From JAABYT01 sp041581935 (lineage in GTDB: Bacteria > Pseudomonadota > Gammaproteobacteria > HK1), in NCBI GenBank assembly GCA_041581935.1, contig JBFICP010000167.1:1-7049 (forward strand): 7,049 nt of DNA, given 5' to 3'. Position numbers and translations under genes: made by a program. Positions within the stretch are counted from its first letter, which is position 1. Every line of letters begins with the position of its first letter. Shown in pieces: positions 1 through 6,032 of this stretch. A model generated the notes under the pieces. It saw only the letters and a list, made by a program, of their open reading frames with translations. It was not told the origin of the DNA and did no database searches.

Positions 1-193
1 CCCGGTCGCCCGGAAGCGTCGAGAAACTGATCTTGTCCAACGTCGTCCCGCTCTGCGCATGGCTCAGACCCGCCCAGGCGAGCGCCGCCACCGCCACCAC
101 CAGGTGCATCAACCAGGACCACGCCCAGCCTGGCGACCTCGGCGCGCTGCCAATGCAACGCTCGCGGGAGAACGATTCGTTCGGTTTCATCAT
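1..193 (-). CDS. pilQ: PilQ, type IV pilus outer-membrane secretin (N-terminal fragment)
   Basis: Only the first 64 codons lie in the window; the gene continues beyond base 1. PilQ is the secretin whose multimer forms the outer-membrane pore through which the type IV pilus passes. The visible part has an unusually long polar leader (residues 1 to about 28), a hydrophobic core (about 29-43, LVVAVAALAWAGL) and a likely signal peptidase I site after S-H-A (residue 46). It is followed by LDKISFSTLPGDR, which resembles the opening strand of the AMIN domain that binds peptidoglycan in PilQ proteins. Two ATGs are adjacent (193-191 and 190-188). The first has GGAA at 201-204 with a 7-base spacer and is preferred. 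The gene starts 19 bases after the pilP stop, as expected for the last gene of a pilMNOPQ operon. Identification rests on synteny, the signal peptide and the AMIN-like start, because the secretin domain is outside the window. Confidence 0.85.
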   Translation of the reverse strand, partial: MMKPNESFSRERCIGSAPRSPGWAWSWLMHLVVAVAALAWAGLSHAQSGTTLDKISFSTLPGDR

Positions 194-212
194 TGCGGGC
201 TTCCGTATTCGA

Positions 213-806
213 TTATTCGGCAAGTGCCATCTCGGCGTCGCGTTCTTCCCAGTTGCCCCGGCCGTCCGGGACGATCTCGAGGATCTCGATTCTGTCCTCG
301 GTAATAGCCGTGATCTTGCCGTGATTTTGTCCAATGTAATTACCGACCTGAACGCGGTGAATGATGGCGTCCGGATCGCGCACGATTCCCCAGAACTGAT
401 CATCCTTCTCCAGCGTACCCATCATGCGAAGACCGTCCAGCGGATAGCTCTCGAGTTCTTCGCGATTGCGGTTGAAATCGGGCGTGATCCCGGTTGTCTC
501 CGTCTGTACGGGTGCATCCGGTGGCCGCGGTGGCTCGAGATAGAATGGCTCAAAGGGATCCACGCACTGAATTTGGCCGTCGCAGGGGTAGGTGTAGACG
601 ATATAAGGCGCAATGGGCGGAAGCTCTTCGATCTTGGTGCCCTTCCTGGTCTTGACCTCGGCCACGTAGCTTCTCAGGTCCGCCATCGATCCACCACCAC
701 AGCCCGCAAGCGGGACACACACTACAAGCAGTGTGATAAGCACTCGAGCGGCGCGGTGGCTTCGGCCGGAAAAAATTGCGCGAATCGACGACAGTATTGA
801 TTGCAT
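213..806 (-). CDS. pilP: PilP, type IV pilus assembly lipoprotein
   Basis: This 197-residue lipoprotein connects the PilN/PilO inner-membrane complex to the PilQ secretin. It has a basic N-terminus, a hydrophobic segment (about residues 20-35) and a lipobox L-A-G-C with the lipidated Cys at 36, followed by Gly-Gly-Gly. A proline-rich flexible linker spans about 60-110. The C-terminal beta-sandwich domain known to contact PilQ starts at about 115 (ESYPLDGLRMMGTL) and includes the family-like RVQVGNYIGQNHGKI and ITEDRIEILEI strands. A GTG at 824 would add six residues, but it has no ribosome-binding site and overlaps the pilO tandem stops (TAATAG). The ATG at 806 has GAGG at 815-818 with an 8-base spacer and is preferred. 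The linker carries Cys75 and Cys81, which could form a disulfide in the periplasm. Length is slightly above typical PilP. The assignment is strong from order, lipobox and C-terminal domain. Confidence 0.93.
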   Translation of the reverse strand: MQSILSSIRAIFSGRSHRAARVLITLLVVCVPLAGCGGGSMADLRSYVAEVKTRKGTKIEELPPIAPYIVYTYPCDGQIQCVDPFEPFYLEPPRPPDAPVQTETTGITPDFNRNREELESYPLDGLRMMGTLEKDDQFWGIVRDPDAIIHRVQVGNYIGQNHGKITAITEDRIEILEIVPDGRGNWEERDAEMALAE

Positions 807-826
807 TCGAAGAACCTCGGGCACTA

Positions 827-1510
827 TTACTTCTTCGCCTTCTTCTTACGCTTCTTCTTGCCTTTCTTCTTTTGGTTCTTTTCAGCCTCGAGTGCCGCGA
901 TCTCATCTTCCTCGAGGTAGCGGTAGGTCTTGGCGACCATATTCATGATCAGCTGATCCTCGCCGCCGGTCGTATTCCCGCCCTTGGTTACCGGTGCTAT
1001 ACCGACATCGTGTTGCGTGACAATCCGGGGAAGTGCGGCGACGCTGCTGACGAAATTGCCGAACTCGTGGTACTTGCCGGTCACGCGAATAGTAATCGGT
1101 TGTATTGCATAGAACTCCGCGGTCTGTTCTGCGCCCGGCTTGAATAGTTCGAACTCGAGGCCAGCGGCGAGGCCTGATTGAGAAATGTCGACGAGAAGCC
1201 CTTCGATCTCGGTCTTGTTCGGCAGAAGTCTCAGCAGATTACCGAACGACTCCTTCATCTCCTTCAATTGCTCTTTGAGCGGCTCGAGATTGGCGGCCTT
1301 ACGTTGCTTGAACTCGAAAGTTTTCTTGAGGTCGATTTCTTTTTCCTGTGCGGAACTCAGGCGCGCCAGCTGGTCCTTGGTGTCGAACCAGTAGCCAGCG
1401 CCGAGTACCGCAGCGCACAGGATGAGAATAACTATGCCCTTGAGCGCTCCGGGCCAGTTACCGATGTTGTTGGGATCGAGATCGAGTTTTGAAAAGTCAG
1501 GCATTTCCAT
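827..1510 (-). CDS. pilO: PilO, type IV pilus inner-membrane alignment protein
   Basis: This 227-residue bitopic inner-membrane protein pairs with PilN and supports PilP binding in the type IV pilus alignment complex. It has a short cytoplasmic N-terminus (residues 1-22), one transmembrane helix (about 23-42), a charged periplasmic coiled coil (about 45-92, rich in K/E/Q/L) and a ferredoxin-like domain (about 95-200). That domain contains LLPNKTEIEGLLVDISQSG and a strand-rich ITIRVTGKYHEFGNFVSSVAALPRIV stretch read here only in outline. The start is the ATG at 1510, six bases after the pilN stop, with a GGTGG-type ribosome-binding site inside the pilN end. An ATG two codons further on (1504) is possible. 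The last 14 residues (214-227) contain 12 Lys/Arg, which is unusual for PilO and would sit in the periplasm. The gene ends in tandem TAA TAG. Confidence 0.94.
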   Translation of the reverse strand: MEMPDFSKLDLDPNNIGNWPGALKGIVILILCAAVLGAGYWFDTKDQLARLSSAQEKEIDLKKTFEFKQRKAANLEPLKEQLKEMKESFGNLLRLLPNKTEIEGLLVDISQSGLAAGLEFELFKPGAEQTAEFYAIQPITIRVTGKYHEFGNFVSSVAALPRIVTQHDVGIAPVTKGGNTTGGEDQLIMNMVAKTYRYLEEDEIAALEAEKNQKKKGKKKRKKKAKK

Positions 1511-1516
1511 GGTCGT

Positions 1517-2119
1517 TTACCCACCCGAGGCGAGCTTCTGGTCGCCTTCCGTTTGCTCGCCTTCCTTTTTCTGGCGGGACGCCTGCTTGACATTCAAATT
1601 GAAGGAGCTGAGCCGCACCGATGCGTCTTTCTGCGTGTCGTCCTTGATTTCGACCAGCGAAGGGCTCTCGAGCCACTTGGACGCGTCGAGGCTTCGCATG
1701 AGCGATGCCACTCGGGCGTTCGATTGGGCGACGCCCTGAAGATTCAACGTGCGTCCCTTCTGTGTGACTTTCGTGTAGTAGACACCATCGGGAAGCGTCG
1801 TGACGAGCTCATCGAAAACGTGCACGATCTCCGGACGTCCTGATTGCAGGCTCTGAATAACCTGCGTTCGCGCGATCAAGCTGTCGCGCTCCCTCTTGAG
1901 GTCTTCAATTTCCTTGATCTTCTTGTCGAGCGAAGCAATCTCCGCCTCGATGAACTGATTCCTCTGCTCTTGATAGGCGATGCGACTCTCATAGTGAAGA
2001 TGAACACCGAGCACAACACCGCCCATCATCAGTGCCGCTATGACTGCGGTAATTATGAATTCTTTCTCGCGGCGCTTTCGCAGCTCGTCGCGCCACGGAA
2101 GTAGGTTGATTTGAGGCAT
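1517..2119 (-). CDS. pilN: PilN, type IV pilus inner-membrane alignment protein
   Basis: This 200-residue protein is the inner-membrane partner of PilO and the docking point for cytoplasmic PilM. It begins MPQINLLPWRDELRKRREKEF: the INLLPWR motif (residues 4-10) is the known PilM-binding peptide. A transmembrane helix follows (about 21-40), then a periplasmic coiled coil (about 44-90) and a ferredoxin-like domain (about 95-180) with VFDELVTTLPDGVYYTKV and a LEGVA-like LNLQGVA strand. A polar Lys/Glu/Gln/Gly tail ends the protein. The open frame extends ten codons upstream (to 2149), but that extension lies inside pilM and would displace the family-diagnostic MPxINLLPWR terminus. The ATG at 2119 overlaps the pilM stop as TAATG and has GAGG 11 bases upstream, implying translational coupling that keeps the PilM and PilN dose matched. 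Confidence 0.95.
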   Translation of the reverse strand: MPQINLLPWRDELRKRREKEFIITAVIAALMMGGVVLGVHLHYESRIAYQEQRNQFIEAEIASLDKKIKEIEDLKRERDSLIARTQVIQSLQSGRPEIVHVFDELVTTLPDGVYYTKVTQKGRTLNLQGVAQSNARVASLMRSLDASKWLESPSLVEIKDDTQKDASVRLSSFNLNVKQASRQKKEGEQTEGDQKLASGG

Positions 2120-3180
2120 TAGATAGCGGTCCTCATTGCCAAGCCGCACGCGATCATCAATGACGGCGCGTCGTTGTTAATAATGCTCTCGCGGACTTTG
2201 GACCCGAGAGACATGTTCGAAAACGGATTGGCCTTGGTGACTTCACATCCTGTCTTGGCGGCGATGACCTCCGCCGCGCCGTCAATGGACGCGCACCCGC
2301 CGGCCAGCACAATGCGATCCACCTGGCCGATCTGGCTCGAGGAATAGAAAAACTGAAGGGCGCGATTGACCTGCTGAGCCATGGACTCCTTGAATGGCTC
2401 GAGGACTTCGGGACCGTAGTTGTCCGGTAGGCCGCCCTGGCGTTTGGCAAGACCGGCCTCCTCGTAGCTCAACCCGTAGCGACGCTGAATCTCCTCGGTA
2501 AGCTGCTTGCCACCGAACACCTGCTCGCGCGCGTAGATGATTTTCAGATCGCTCAGCACGCTCAGCGTGGTCATGGTGGCGCCGATATCCACCAGCGCGA
2601 TGGTCTCGTCAATGCCGCCGGTCGGCAGATCCCGGGCGATCAGCGAGAACGCGTTCTCCAGAGCAAAAGCCTCGACGTCGACAATCTTGCAGGTCAGGCC
2701 GCCGAGCTCGGCGGCGGCGACGCGCACGTCCACGTTCTCGGCTCGTGATGCCGCGATCAGCACTTCGACCCTGTCGGGGTCGGACTCCGAGGGGCCGATG
2801 ACCTCGAAATCGAGATTCACCTCGTCCAGCGAGTAGGGGATGTACTGGTCGGCTTCGAGCTCGATCTGGCTCGCCATCTCGTCATCGGAGAGATTCCCCG
2901 GCATGGAGATGACCTTGGTGATGACCGCGGAGCCGGGCACCGCCAGGGCGGACAGCTTGTTCTTCGTCTGGGCGCGTTTCATGGCGCGTCCGATGGCTTC
3001 GCCGACTATCTCGACATCGGTAATGTTTTTTTCTACCACGGCGTTTGCGGGCAGCGGCTCGACGGCATAGGATTCGACCCGGAACTTGCTGCCGCCGCCG
3101 CTCAGCTCGAGAATTTTGACGGCCGTAGAACTGACGTCCACGCCCATCACGGGGAGCTCTTTGCTGGAGAGTAAACCCAC
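2119..3180 (-). CDS. pilM: PilM, actin-like type IV pilus assembly ATPase
   Basis: This 353-residue cytoplasmic protein has the FtsA/actin fold. It binds the N-terminal peptide of PilN and couples the cytoplasmic motor side to the PilNOP alignment complex. Visible nucleotide-fold elements are phosphate-1 (GVDVSSTAVKILEL, from residue 13), phosphate-2 (ALVDIGATMTTLSV, from 195) and the adenosine motif (VLAGGCASIDG, 291-301). The typical PilM segment DQYIPYSLDEVNLDFEVIG begins at 111. Length matches the family (about 350). The start codon is GTG at 3180-3178, giving MGLLSSK, which matches the usual short PilM N-terminus. A strong AAAGGAA at 3187-3193 sits 7 bases from it. It is the first gene of the pilMNOPQ operon, divergent from mrcA. 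A bulged hairpin lies just upstream in the leader. No key residue appears missing. Confidence 0.96.
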   Translation of the reverse strand: MGLLSSKELPVMGVDVSSTAVKILELSGGGSKFRVESYAVEPLPANAVVEKNITDVEIVGEAIGRAMKRAQTKNKLSALAVPGSAVITKVISMPGNLSDDEMASQIELEADQYIPYSLDEVNLDFEVIGPSESDPDRVEVLIAASRAENVDVRVAAAELGGLTCKIVDVEAFALENAFSLIARDLPTGGIDETIALVDIGATMTTLSVLSDLKIIYAREQVFGGKQLTEEIQRRYGLSYEEAGLAKRQGGLPDNYGPEVLEPFKESMAQQVNRALQFFYSSSQIGQVDRIVLAGGCASIDGAAEVIAAKTGCEVTKANPFSNMSLGSKVRESIINNDAPSLMIACGLAMRTAI

Positions 3181-3186
3181 GATTTT

Positions 3187-3193
3187 TTCCTTT
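3187..3193 (-). promoter_or_regulatory. Ribosome-binding site of pilM
   Basis: On the minus strand the sequence reads AAAGGAA. Measured from its AGGA core (3188-3191), a 7-base A-rich spacer leads to the GTG at 3180. It is the best Shine-Dalgarno in the minus-strand operon and supports the GTG start. It lies eight bases beyond the base of the leader hairpin at 3201-3240, so it remains exposed when that hairpin forms. Confidence 0.75.
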
Positions 3194-3200
3194 AGGAGTG

Positions 3201-3240
3201 GGCATTTAGGGCCAACTGATGGCCCTTTACATTAAATGCC
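3201..3240 (-). promoter_or_regulatory. Bulged stem-loop in the pilM 5' leader
   Basis: Two nested perfect inverted repeats share one axis. The outer arms are GGCATTTA (3201-3208) and TAAATGCC (3233-3240), 8 pairs. The inner arms are GGGCCA (3209-3214) and TGGCCC (3220-3225), 6 pairs, around a 5-base loop. In the pilM transcript this is a 14-pair stem with a one-sided 7-base bulge (positions 3226-3232). It begins about where the transcript from the candidate promoter at 3248-3276 should start. It could be a 5' stabilising hairpin, a regulatory RNA structure or a DNA operator. There is no following T-run on either strand, so a simple intrinsic terminator is unlikely. Pairing is seen directly; the function is inferred. 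Confidence 0.6.
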
Positions 3241-3247
3241 ACATTAA

Positions 3248-3276
3248 ACTATAGAACACGCTTTCCTGAATGTACA
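3248..3276 (-). promoter_or_regulatory. Candidate sigma-70-type promoter of pilM
   Basis: Read on the minus strand, TGTACA (3276-3271, four of six matches to TTGACA) is followed after 17 bases by TATAGT (3253-3248, five of six matches to TATAAT). The predicted start, about seven bases downstream, is near 3240-3241, the outer end of the leader hairpin. One copy of a TACAAAC direct repeat overlaps the -35 box. I saw no convincing sigma-54 -24/-12 element. The call is by eye. Confidence 0.45.
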
Positions 3277-3300
3277 AACGGGCTCCTGGCGGTTACAAAC
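3273..3300. repeat. Direct repeats TACAAAC, 21-base period
   Basis: TACAAAC occurs at 3273-3279 and again at 3294-3300, start to start 21 bases, which is two helical turns and places both copies on the same DNA face. The first copy overlaps the -35 box of the candidate pilM promoter; the second lies just upstream of it. This arrangement suits a transcription factor that binds as a dimer to direct repeats. No regulator is recognised. Confidence 0.4.
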
Positions 3301-3301
3301 A

Positions 3302-3327
3302 GCCGTCGTGTGGTTGTTATTGACGGC
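3302..3327. repeat. Inverted repeat GCCGTC/GACGGC
   Basis: Perfect 6-base arms, GCCGTC (3302-3307) and GACGGC (3322-3327), are separated by 14 bases, about 20 bases centre to centre. The right arm overlaps the candidate mrcA -35 (TTGACG, 3320-3325), so this could be a bipartite operator. A chance occurrence is quite possible for arms this short. Confidence 0.3.
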
Positions 3328-3349
3328 GTATACTAGGAGGAACTTTAGT
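3320..3349 (+). promoter_or_regulatory. Weak candidate promoter of mrcA
   Basis: TTGACG (3320-3325, five of six to consensus) is followed after 18 bases by TTTAGT (3344-3349, four of six). A better isolated -10 hexamer, TATACT, lies at 3329-3334 but has no -35 at normal spacing. Either choice gives mrcA a 5' leader of roughly 210-230 bases that includes the 16-base palindrome and the GC-rich stem at 3456-3484. Confidence 0.3.
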
Positions 3350-3363
3350 TATAGCCTCCCAAA

Positions 3364-3379
3364 TCGCCACATGTGGCGA
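3364..3379. promoter_or_regulatory. 16-base perfect palindrome, candidate operator
   Basis: TCGCCACATGTGGCGA is a perfect palindrome with no spacer. It lies just downstream of the candidate mrcA promoter elements, where a bound dimeric repressor could block transcription. As RNA it could fold to a six-pair stem with a CATG loop. No matching known operator is recognised. This is the most symmetric sequence in the divergent intergenic region. Confidence 0.45.
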
Positions 3380-3455
3380 GGGGTCTTTCGAGGGTGGGTC
3401 CCGCCCATTGGCGCACATCGACCATGGTGCCCTGGATACCGCCATCAGACCCGGT

Positions 3456-3484
3456 GCCCACCGGTCGCGTCGGGCGTGGTGGGC
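3456..3484 (+). repeat. GC-rich inverted repeat in the mrcA leader
   Basis: GCCCACC (3456-3462) pairs perfectly with GGTGGGC (3478-3484) around a 15-base loop. It lies about 83 bases before the mrcA start codon. With no T-run following it is not an intrinsic terminator. It may be a leader RNA stem or chance pairing in GC-rich DNA. The rest of 3385-3566 shows no credible gene on either strand. Confidence 0.25.
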
Positions 3485-3566
3485 TACGCTACCAGTGCGC
3501 GTGGCGGTGGTGACGCCGGTCACGAAATTGGTCTTCCGACCGCGCCTACCAGGACAAGTGTAGACA

Positions 3567-6011
3567 ATGTTTCGCCTATCTAGCGCCCTTCGAGTGGTGG
3601 GCGTCATTCTGTTGGTTGCCGGGATTCTCGGCGTCATCGGCACGGCCGGGCTGTACTGGTATCTGGCCCCCAAATTGCCTTCCATCGACAGCCTCAAGGA
3701 TGTCCAGCTGCAGGAGCCGCTGCGGGTCTATACGGTCGACGGCCGGCTGATCGCGGAGTTCGGCGAGAAGCGCCGCACACCCCTCGAGTTCGAGCAGTTT
3801 CCCGAGCTCATGGTGAAGGCGGTGCTCGCCGCCGAGGACGATCGGTTCTATCAGCACCCCGGGGTGGATTGGCAGGGGCTCGCGCGGGCCGTGGTGCACC
3901 TGGTGCGCACCGGCGAAAAGGGGCCCGGCGGAAGCACCATAACCATGCAGGTGGCGCGCAATTTCTTTCTCGGACGCGAGAAGACCTACGTGCGCAAGCT
4001 GAACGAGATCCTGCTGGCGCTGAAGATCGAGGAGGAGCTCAGCAAGGACGATATCCTGGAGCTTTATCTGAACAAGATTTTTCTCGGCCACCGGGCCTAC
4101 GGAGTCGAAGCGGCGGCGTTGGTCTACTACGGGGCACGGCTCGACGAGCTCAGTGTGGCCCAGGTTGCCATGATTGCGGGACTTCCCAAGGCGCCCTCGC
4201 GCTTCAACCCGATTGTGAATCCCGAGCGCGCCAAGAGTCGCCGCGATTACGTCCTTGGACGCATGCGCGAGCTCGGCGCGATCTCCGAGGACGAGTATCT
4301 GGTTGCCGTGTCGACGCCGGTGACGGCGCGCTTGCACGGCCTGTCCGTCGAGGTCGAGGCTCCCTACGTGGCGGAGATGGTGCGCGCGCTGGTCGAGGAG
4401 CGACTGGGGGAAGAGGCCTATACGGCCGGCTACCGCGTCTACACGACCATCGACAGCCGACTGCAGGTGGCGGCCAATCAGGCCCTGAGAAAGAATCTCC
4501 TTGCCTACGACCAGCGCCATGGGTTCCGGGCGCCGGAGTTCCACGTCGATCTGGATGCACCGGGTGTCAGCCTGGACGCAGTGCTCGCCGACATTCCCTC
4601 GACCGCCGGACTGCTACCTGCCATCGTCGTCGGGGTCGAGGACAAGGTGGTCACCGTCTATGCGAAGATTTTCGGCGAAGTTCAGATCCCCTGGCAGGGG
4701 CTCGAGTGGGCGCGGCCCTATATAGATGAAAACCGCCGCGGTCCTGAGCTCGAAACTGCTCACGATGTGGTTGCGCGAGGCGACGTGATACGCGTGCAGC
4801 TCCACGAAGACGGATGGCGTCTGGTCCAGGTTCCGGCCGTCGAAGGCGCCCTGGTTGCGCTCGACCCGAAGGACGGCGCGATCACGGCGCTGACCGGCGG
4901 CTTCGACTTCTACCGCAGCAAGTTCAACCGCGCCGTTCAGGCCGAACGCCAGCCGGGATCGAGCTTCAAGCCGTTTATCTACTCCGCCGCGATCGAGTAC
5001 GGGTACACGCCTGCCAGCATCATCAACGACGCGCCCGTGGTGTTCGACGACCCTGGCCTCGAAGCCGTCTGGCGGCCGGAGAATTACAGCGGAAAATTTT
5101 TCGGGCCGACGCGCCTGCGAGTGGCGCTGTTCAAGTCGCGCAACCTCGTGTCCATTCGTCTTCTGCGGGCCATCGGAATCGAGTATGCGGTCGAGTATCT
5201 GAAACGCTTCGGCCTGGACGTGGATCGCATTTCCCACGACCTGTCGCTGGCGCTCGGCAGCGGGGGTGTGACGCCGCTCGAGATGGCTACCGGCTACGCG
5301 GTGCTCGCCAACGGCGGATTCCGAGTGACGCCTTACTTCGTCGACCGTATCGAGGGTTCGGACGGCTCGCTCTGGTACCAGGCCGATCCGCTGCGTGTGT
5401 GCGAAGACTGTGACGAAGATGGGGCGGTCGAGCTGGACATCGTGGCGAATCACGATCTCGACCCGATCGTGCTTGCCGACGATGGTCTCGATCAGGCGCA
5501 GCACGCGCCGCGGGTTCTGAGCCCCCAGAACGCCTGGATCATGAACTCGCTGATGCGCGACGTTATCAAACGCGGCACCGGACGGCGCGCGCTCGCGCTC
5601 AAGCGCGACGACCTTGCGGGCAAAACAGGTACCACGAACGATCAGCAGGATGCCTGGTTTTCCGGATTCAACCCGAAGCTCGTCACGACGACCTGGGTCG
5701 GCTTCGACCAGCTGGGTCCACTCGGACGCCGCGAGACCGGTGCCGGTGCGGCGCTTCCCATGTGGATTGATTTCATGCGCGTGGCGCTGGACGGTGTGCC
5801 CGAGGAAACGCTGCCGCAGCCGAATGGACTCGTCACCGTGCGCATCGACCCCGAGTCGGGCCTGCGTGCGAGCGCATCACAACCAGGCGCCGTTTTCGAG
5901 ACTTTTCGGATCGAAAACGTGCCCCGGCAGGGACTCGTCGAGACCGCTACCAGTCCCGGCGTCACGGATCCGGTTACACCAGAGTCCGGCGTCACCGAGC
6001 AACTGTTTTGA
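3567..6011 (+). CDS. mrcA: Penicillin-binding protein 1A, bifunctional peptidoglycan synthase
   Basis: This 814-residue class A PBP polymerises lipid II into glycan strands and crosslinks the stem peptides in the periplasm. It has a short cytoplasmic N-terminus and one transmembrane anchor (about residues 9-31). The GT51 glycosyltransferase domain shows EDDRFYQHPGVD (catalytic Glu90), GGSTITMQ (121-128) and ELYLNKIFLG with the second Glu at 165. A PBP1A-type OB-like insert lies at roughly 310-430. The transpeptidase domain has SSFK (nucleophile Ser465, Lys468), SRN (524-526) and KTGTT (686-690). A CEDC pair (612, 615) corresponds to a CxxC that I recall in E. coli PBP1A, in the same inter-motif region. 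All catalytic motifs are intact and length is near the usual 800-850. The ATG at 3567 has AGGA at 3551-3554, a longish 12-base spacer. It is divergent from pilM, an arrangement also known in pseudomonads (there named ponA). Confidence 0.97.
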   Translation: MFRLSSALRVVGVILLVAGILGVIGTAGLYWYLAPKLPSIDSLKDVQLQEPLRVYTVDGRLIAEFGEKRRTPLEFEQFPELMVKAVLAAEDDRFYQHPGVDWQGLARAVVHLVRTGEKGPGGSTITMQVARNFFLGREKTYVRKLNEILLALKIEEELSKDDILELYLNKIFLGHRAYGVEAAALVYYGARLDELSVAQVAMIAGLPKAPSRFNPIVNPERAKSRRDYVLGRMRELGAISEDEYLVAVSTPVTARLHGLSVEVEAPYVAEMVRALVEERLGEEAYTAGYRVYTTIDSRLQVAANQALRKNLLAYDQRHGFRAPEFHVDLDAPGVSLDAVLADIPSTAGLLPAIVVGVEDKVVTVYAKIFGEVQIPWQGLEWARPYIDENRRGPELETAHDVVARGDVIRVQLHEDGWRLVQVPAVEGALVALDPKDGAITALTGGFDFYRSKFNRAVQAERQPGSSFKPFIYSAAIEYGYTPASIINDAPVVFDDPGLEAVWRPENYSGKFFGPTRLRVALFKSRNLVSIRLLRAIGIEYAVEYLKRFGLDVDRISHDLSLALGSGGVTPLEMATGYAVLANGGFRVTPYFVDRIEGSDGSLWYQADPLRVCEDCDEDGAVELDIVANHDLDPIVLADDGLDQAQHAPRVLSPQNAWIMNSLMRDVIKRGTGRRALALKRDDLAGKTGTTNDQQDAWFSGFNPKLVTTTWVGFDQLGPLGRRETGAGAALPMWIDFMRVALDGVPEETLPQPNGLVTVRIDPESGLRASASQPGAVFETFRIENVPRQGLVETATSPGVTDPVTPESGVTEQLF

Positions 6012-6032
6012 TCGACACGAGCGAATTGACCC

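Noticed and set aside
33..800. 255-codon plus-strand open frame opposite pilP
   Set aside because: It is antisense to a well-supported pilP and pilQ start and shows no domain or ribosome-binding site.
2120..2149. Ten-codon N-terminal extension of PilN
   Set aside because: It lies inside pilM and would displace the conserved MPxINLLPWR terminus that binds PilM; ATG 2119 is better placed.
3335..3341. Perfect AGGAGGA Shine-Dalgarno-like sequence in the intergenic region
   Set aside because: No ATG, GTG or TTG follows at a usable distance on the plus strand, so it does not mark a small gene.
3336..3359. GGAGG/CCTCC inverted repeat
   Set aside because: The arms are only five bases and do not extend; likely chance.
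3308..3583. Open frame of 91 codons on the plus strand between pilM and mrcA
   Set aside because: It has an unnatural composition (many Trp, Arg, Pro), no recognisable family, no ribosome-binding site at its start, and it overlaps the mrcA start and several inverted repeats.
3576..4544. Long minus-strand open frame opposite mrcA (322 codons), with another at 4614-5504
   Set aside because: These are antisense shadows of the high-GC mrcA coding sequence; composition is rich in Arg, His and Gln with no family resemblance, while mrcA has complete catalytic motifs.
5400..5411. CEDC pair in PBP1A as a novel metal site
   Set aside because: As I recall, E. coli PBP1A has a comparable CxxC in the same inter-motif region, so it seems a family trait, not a novelty.
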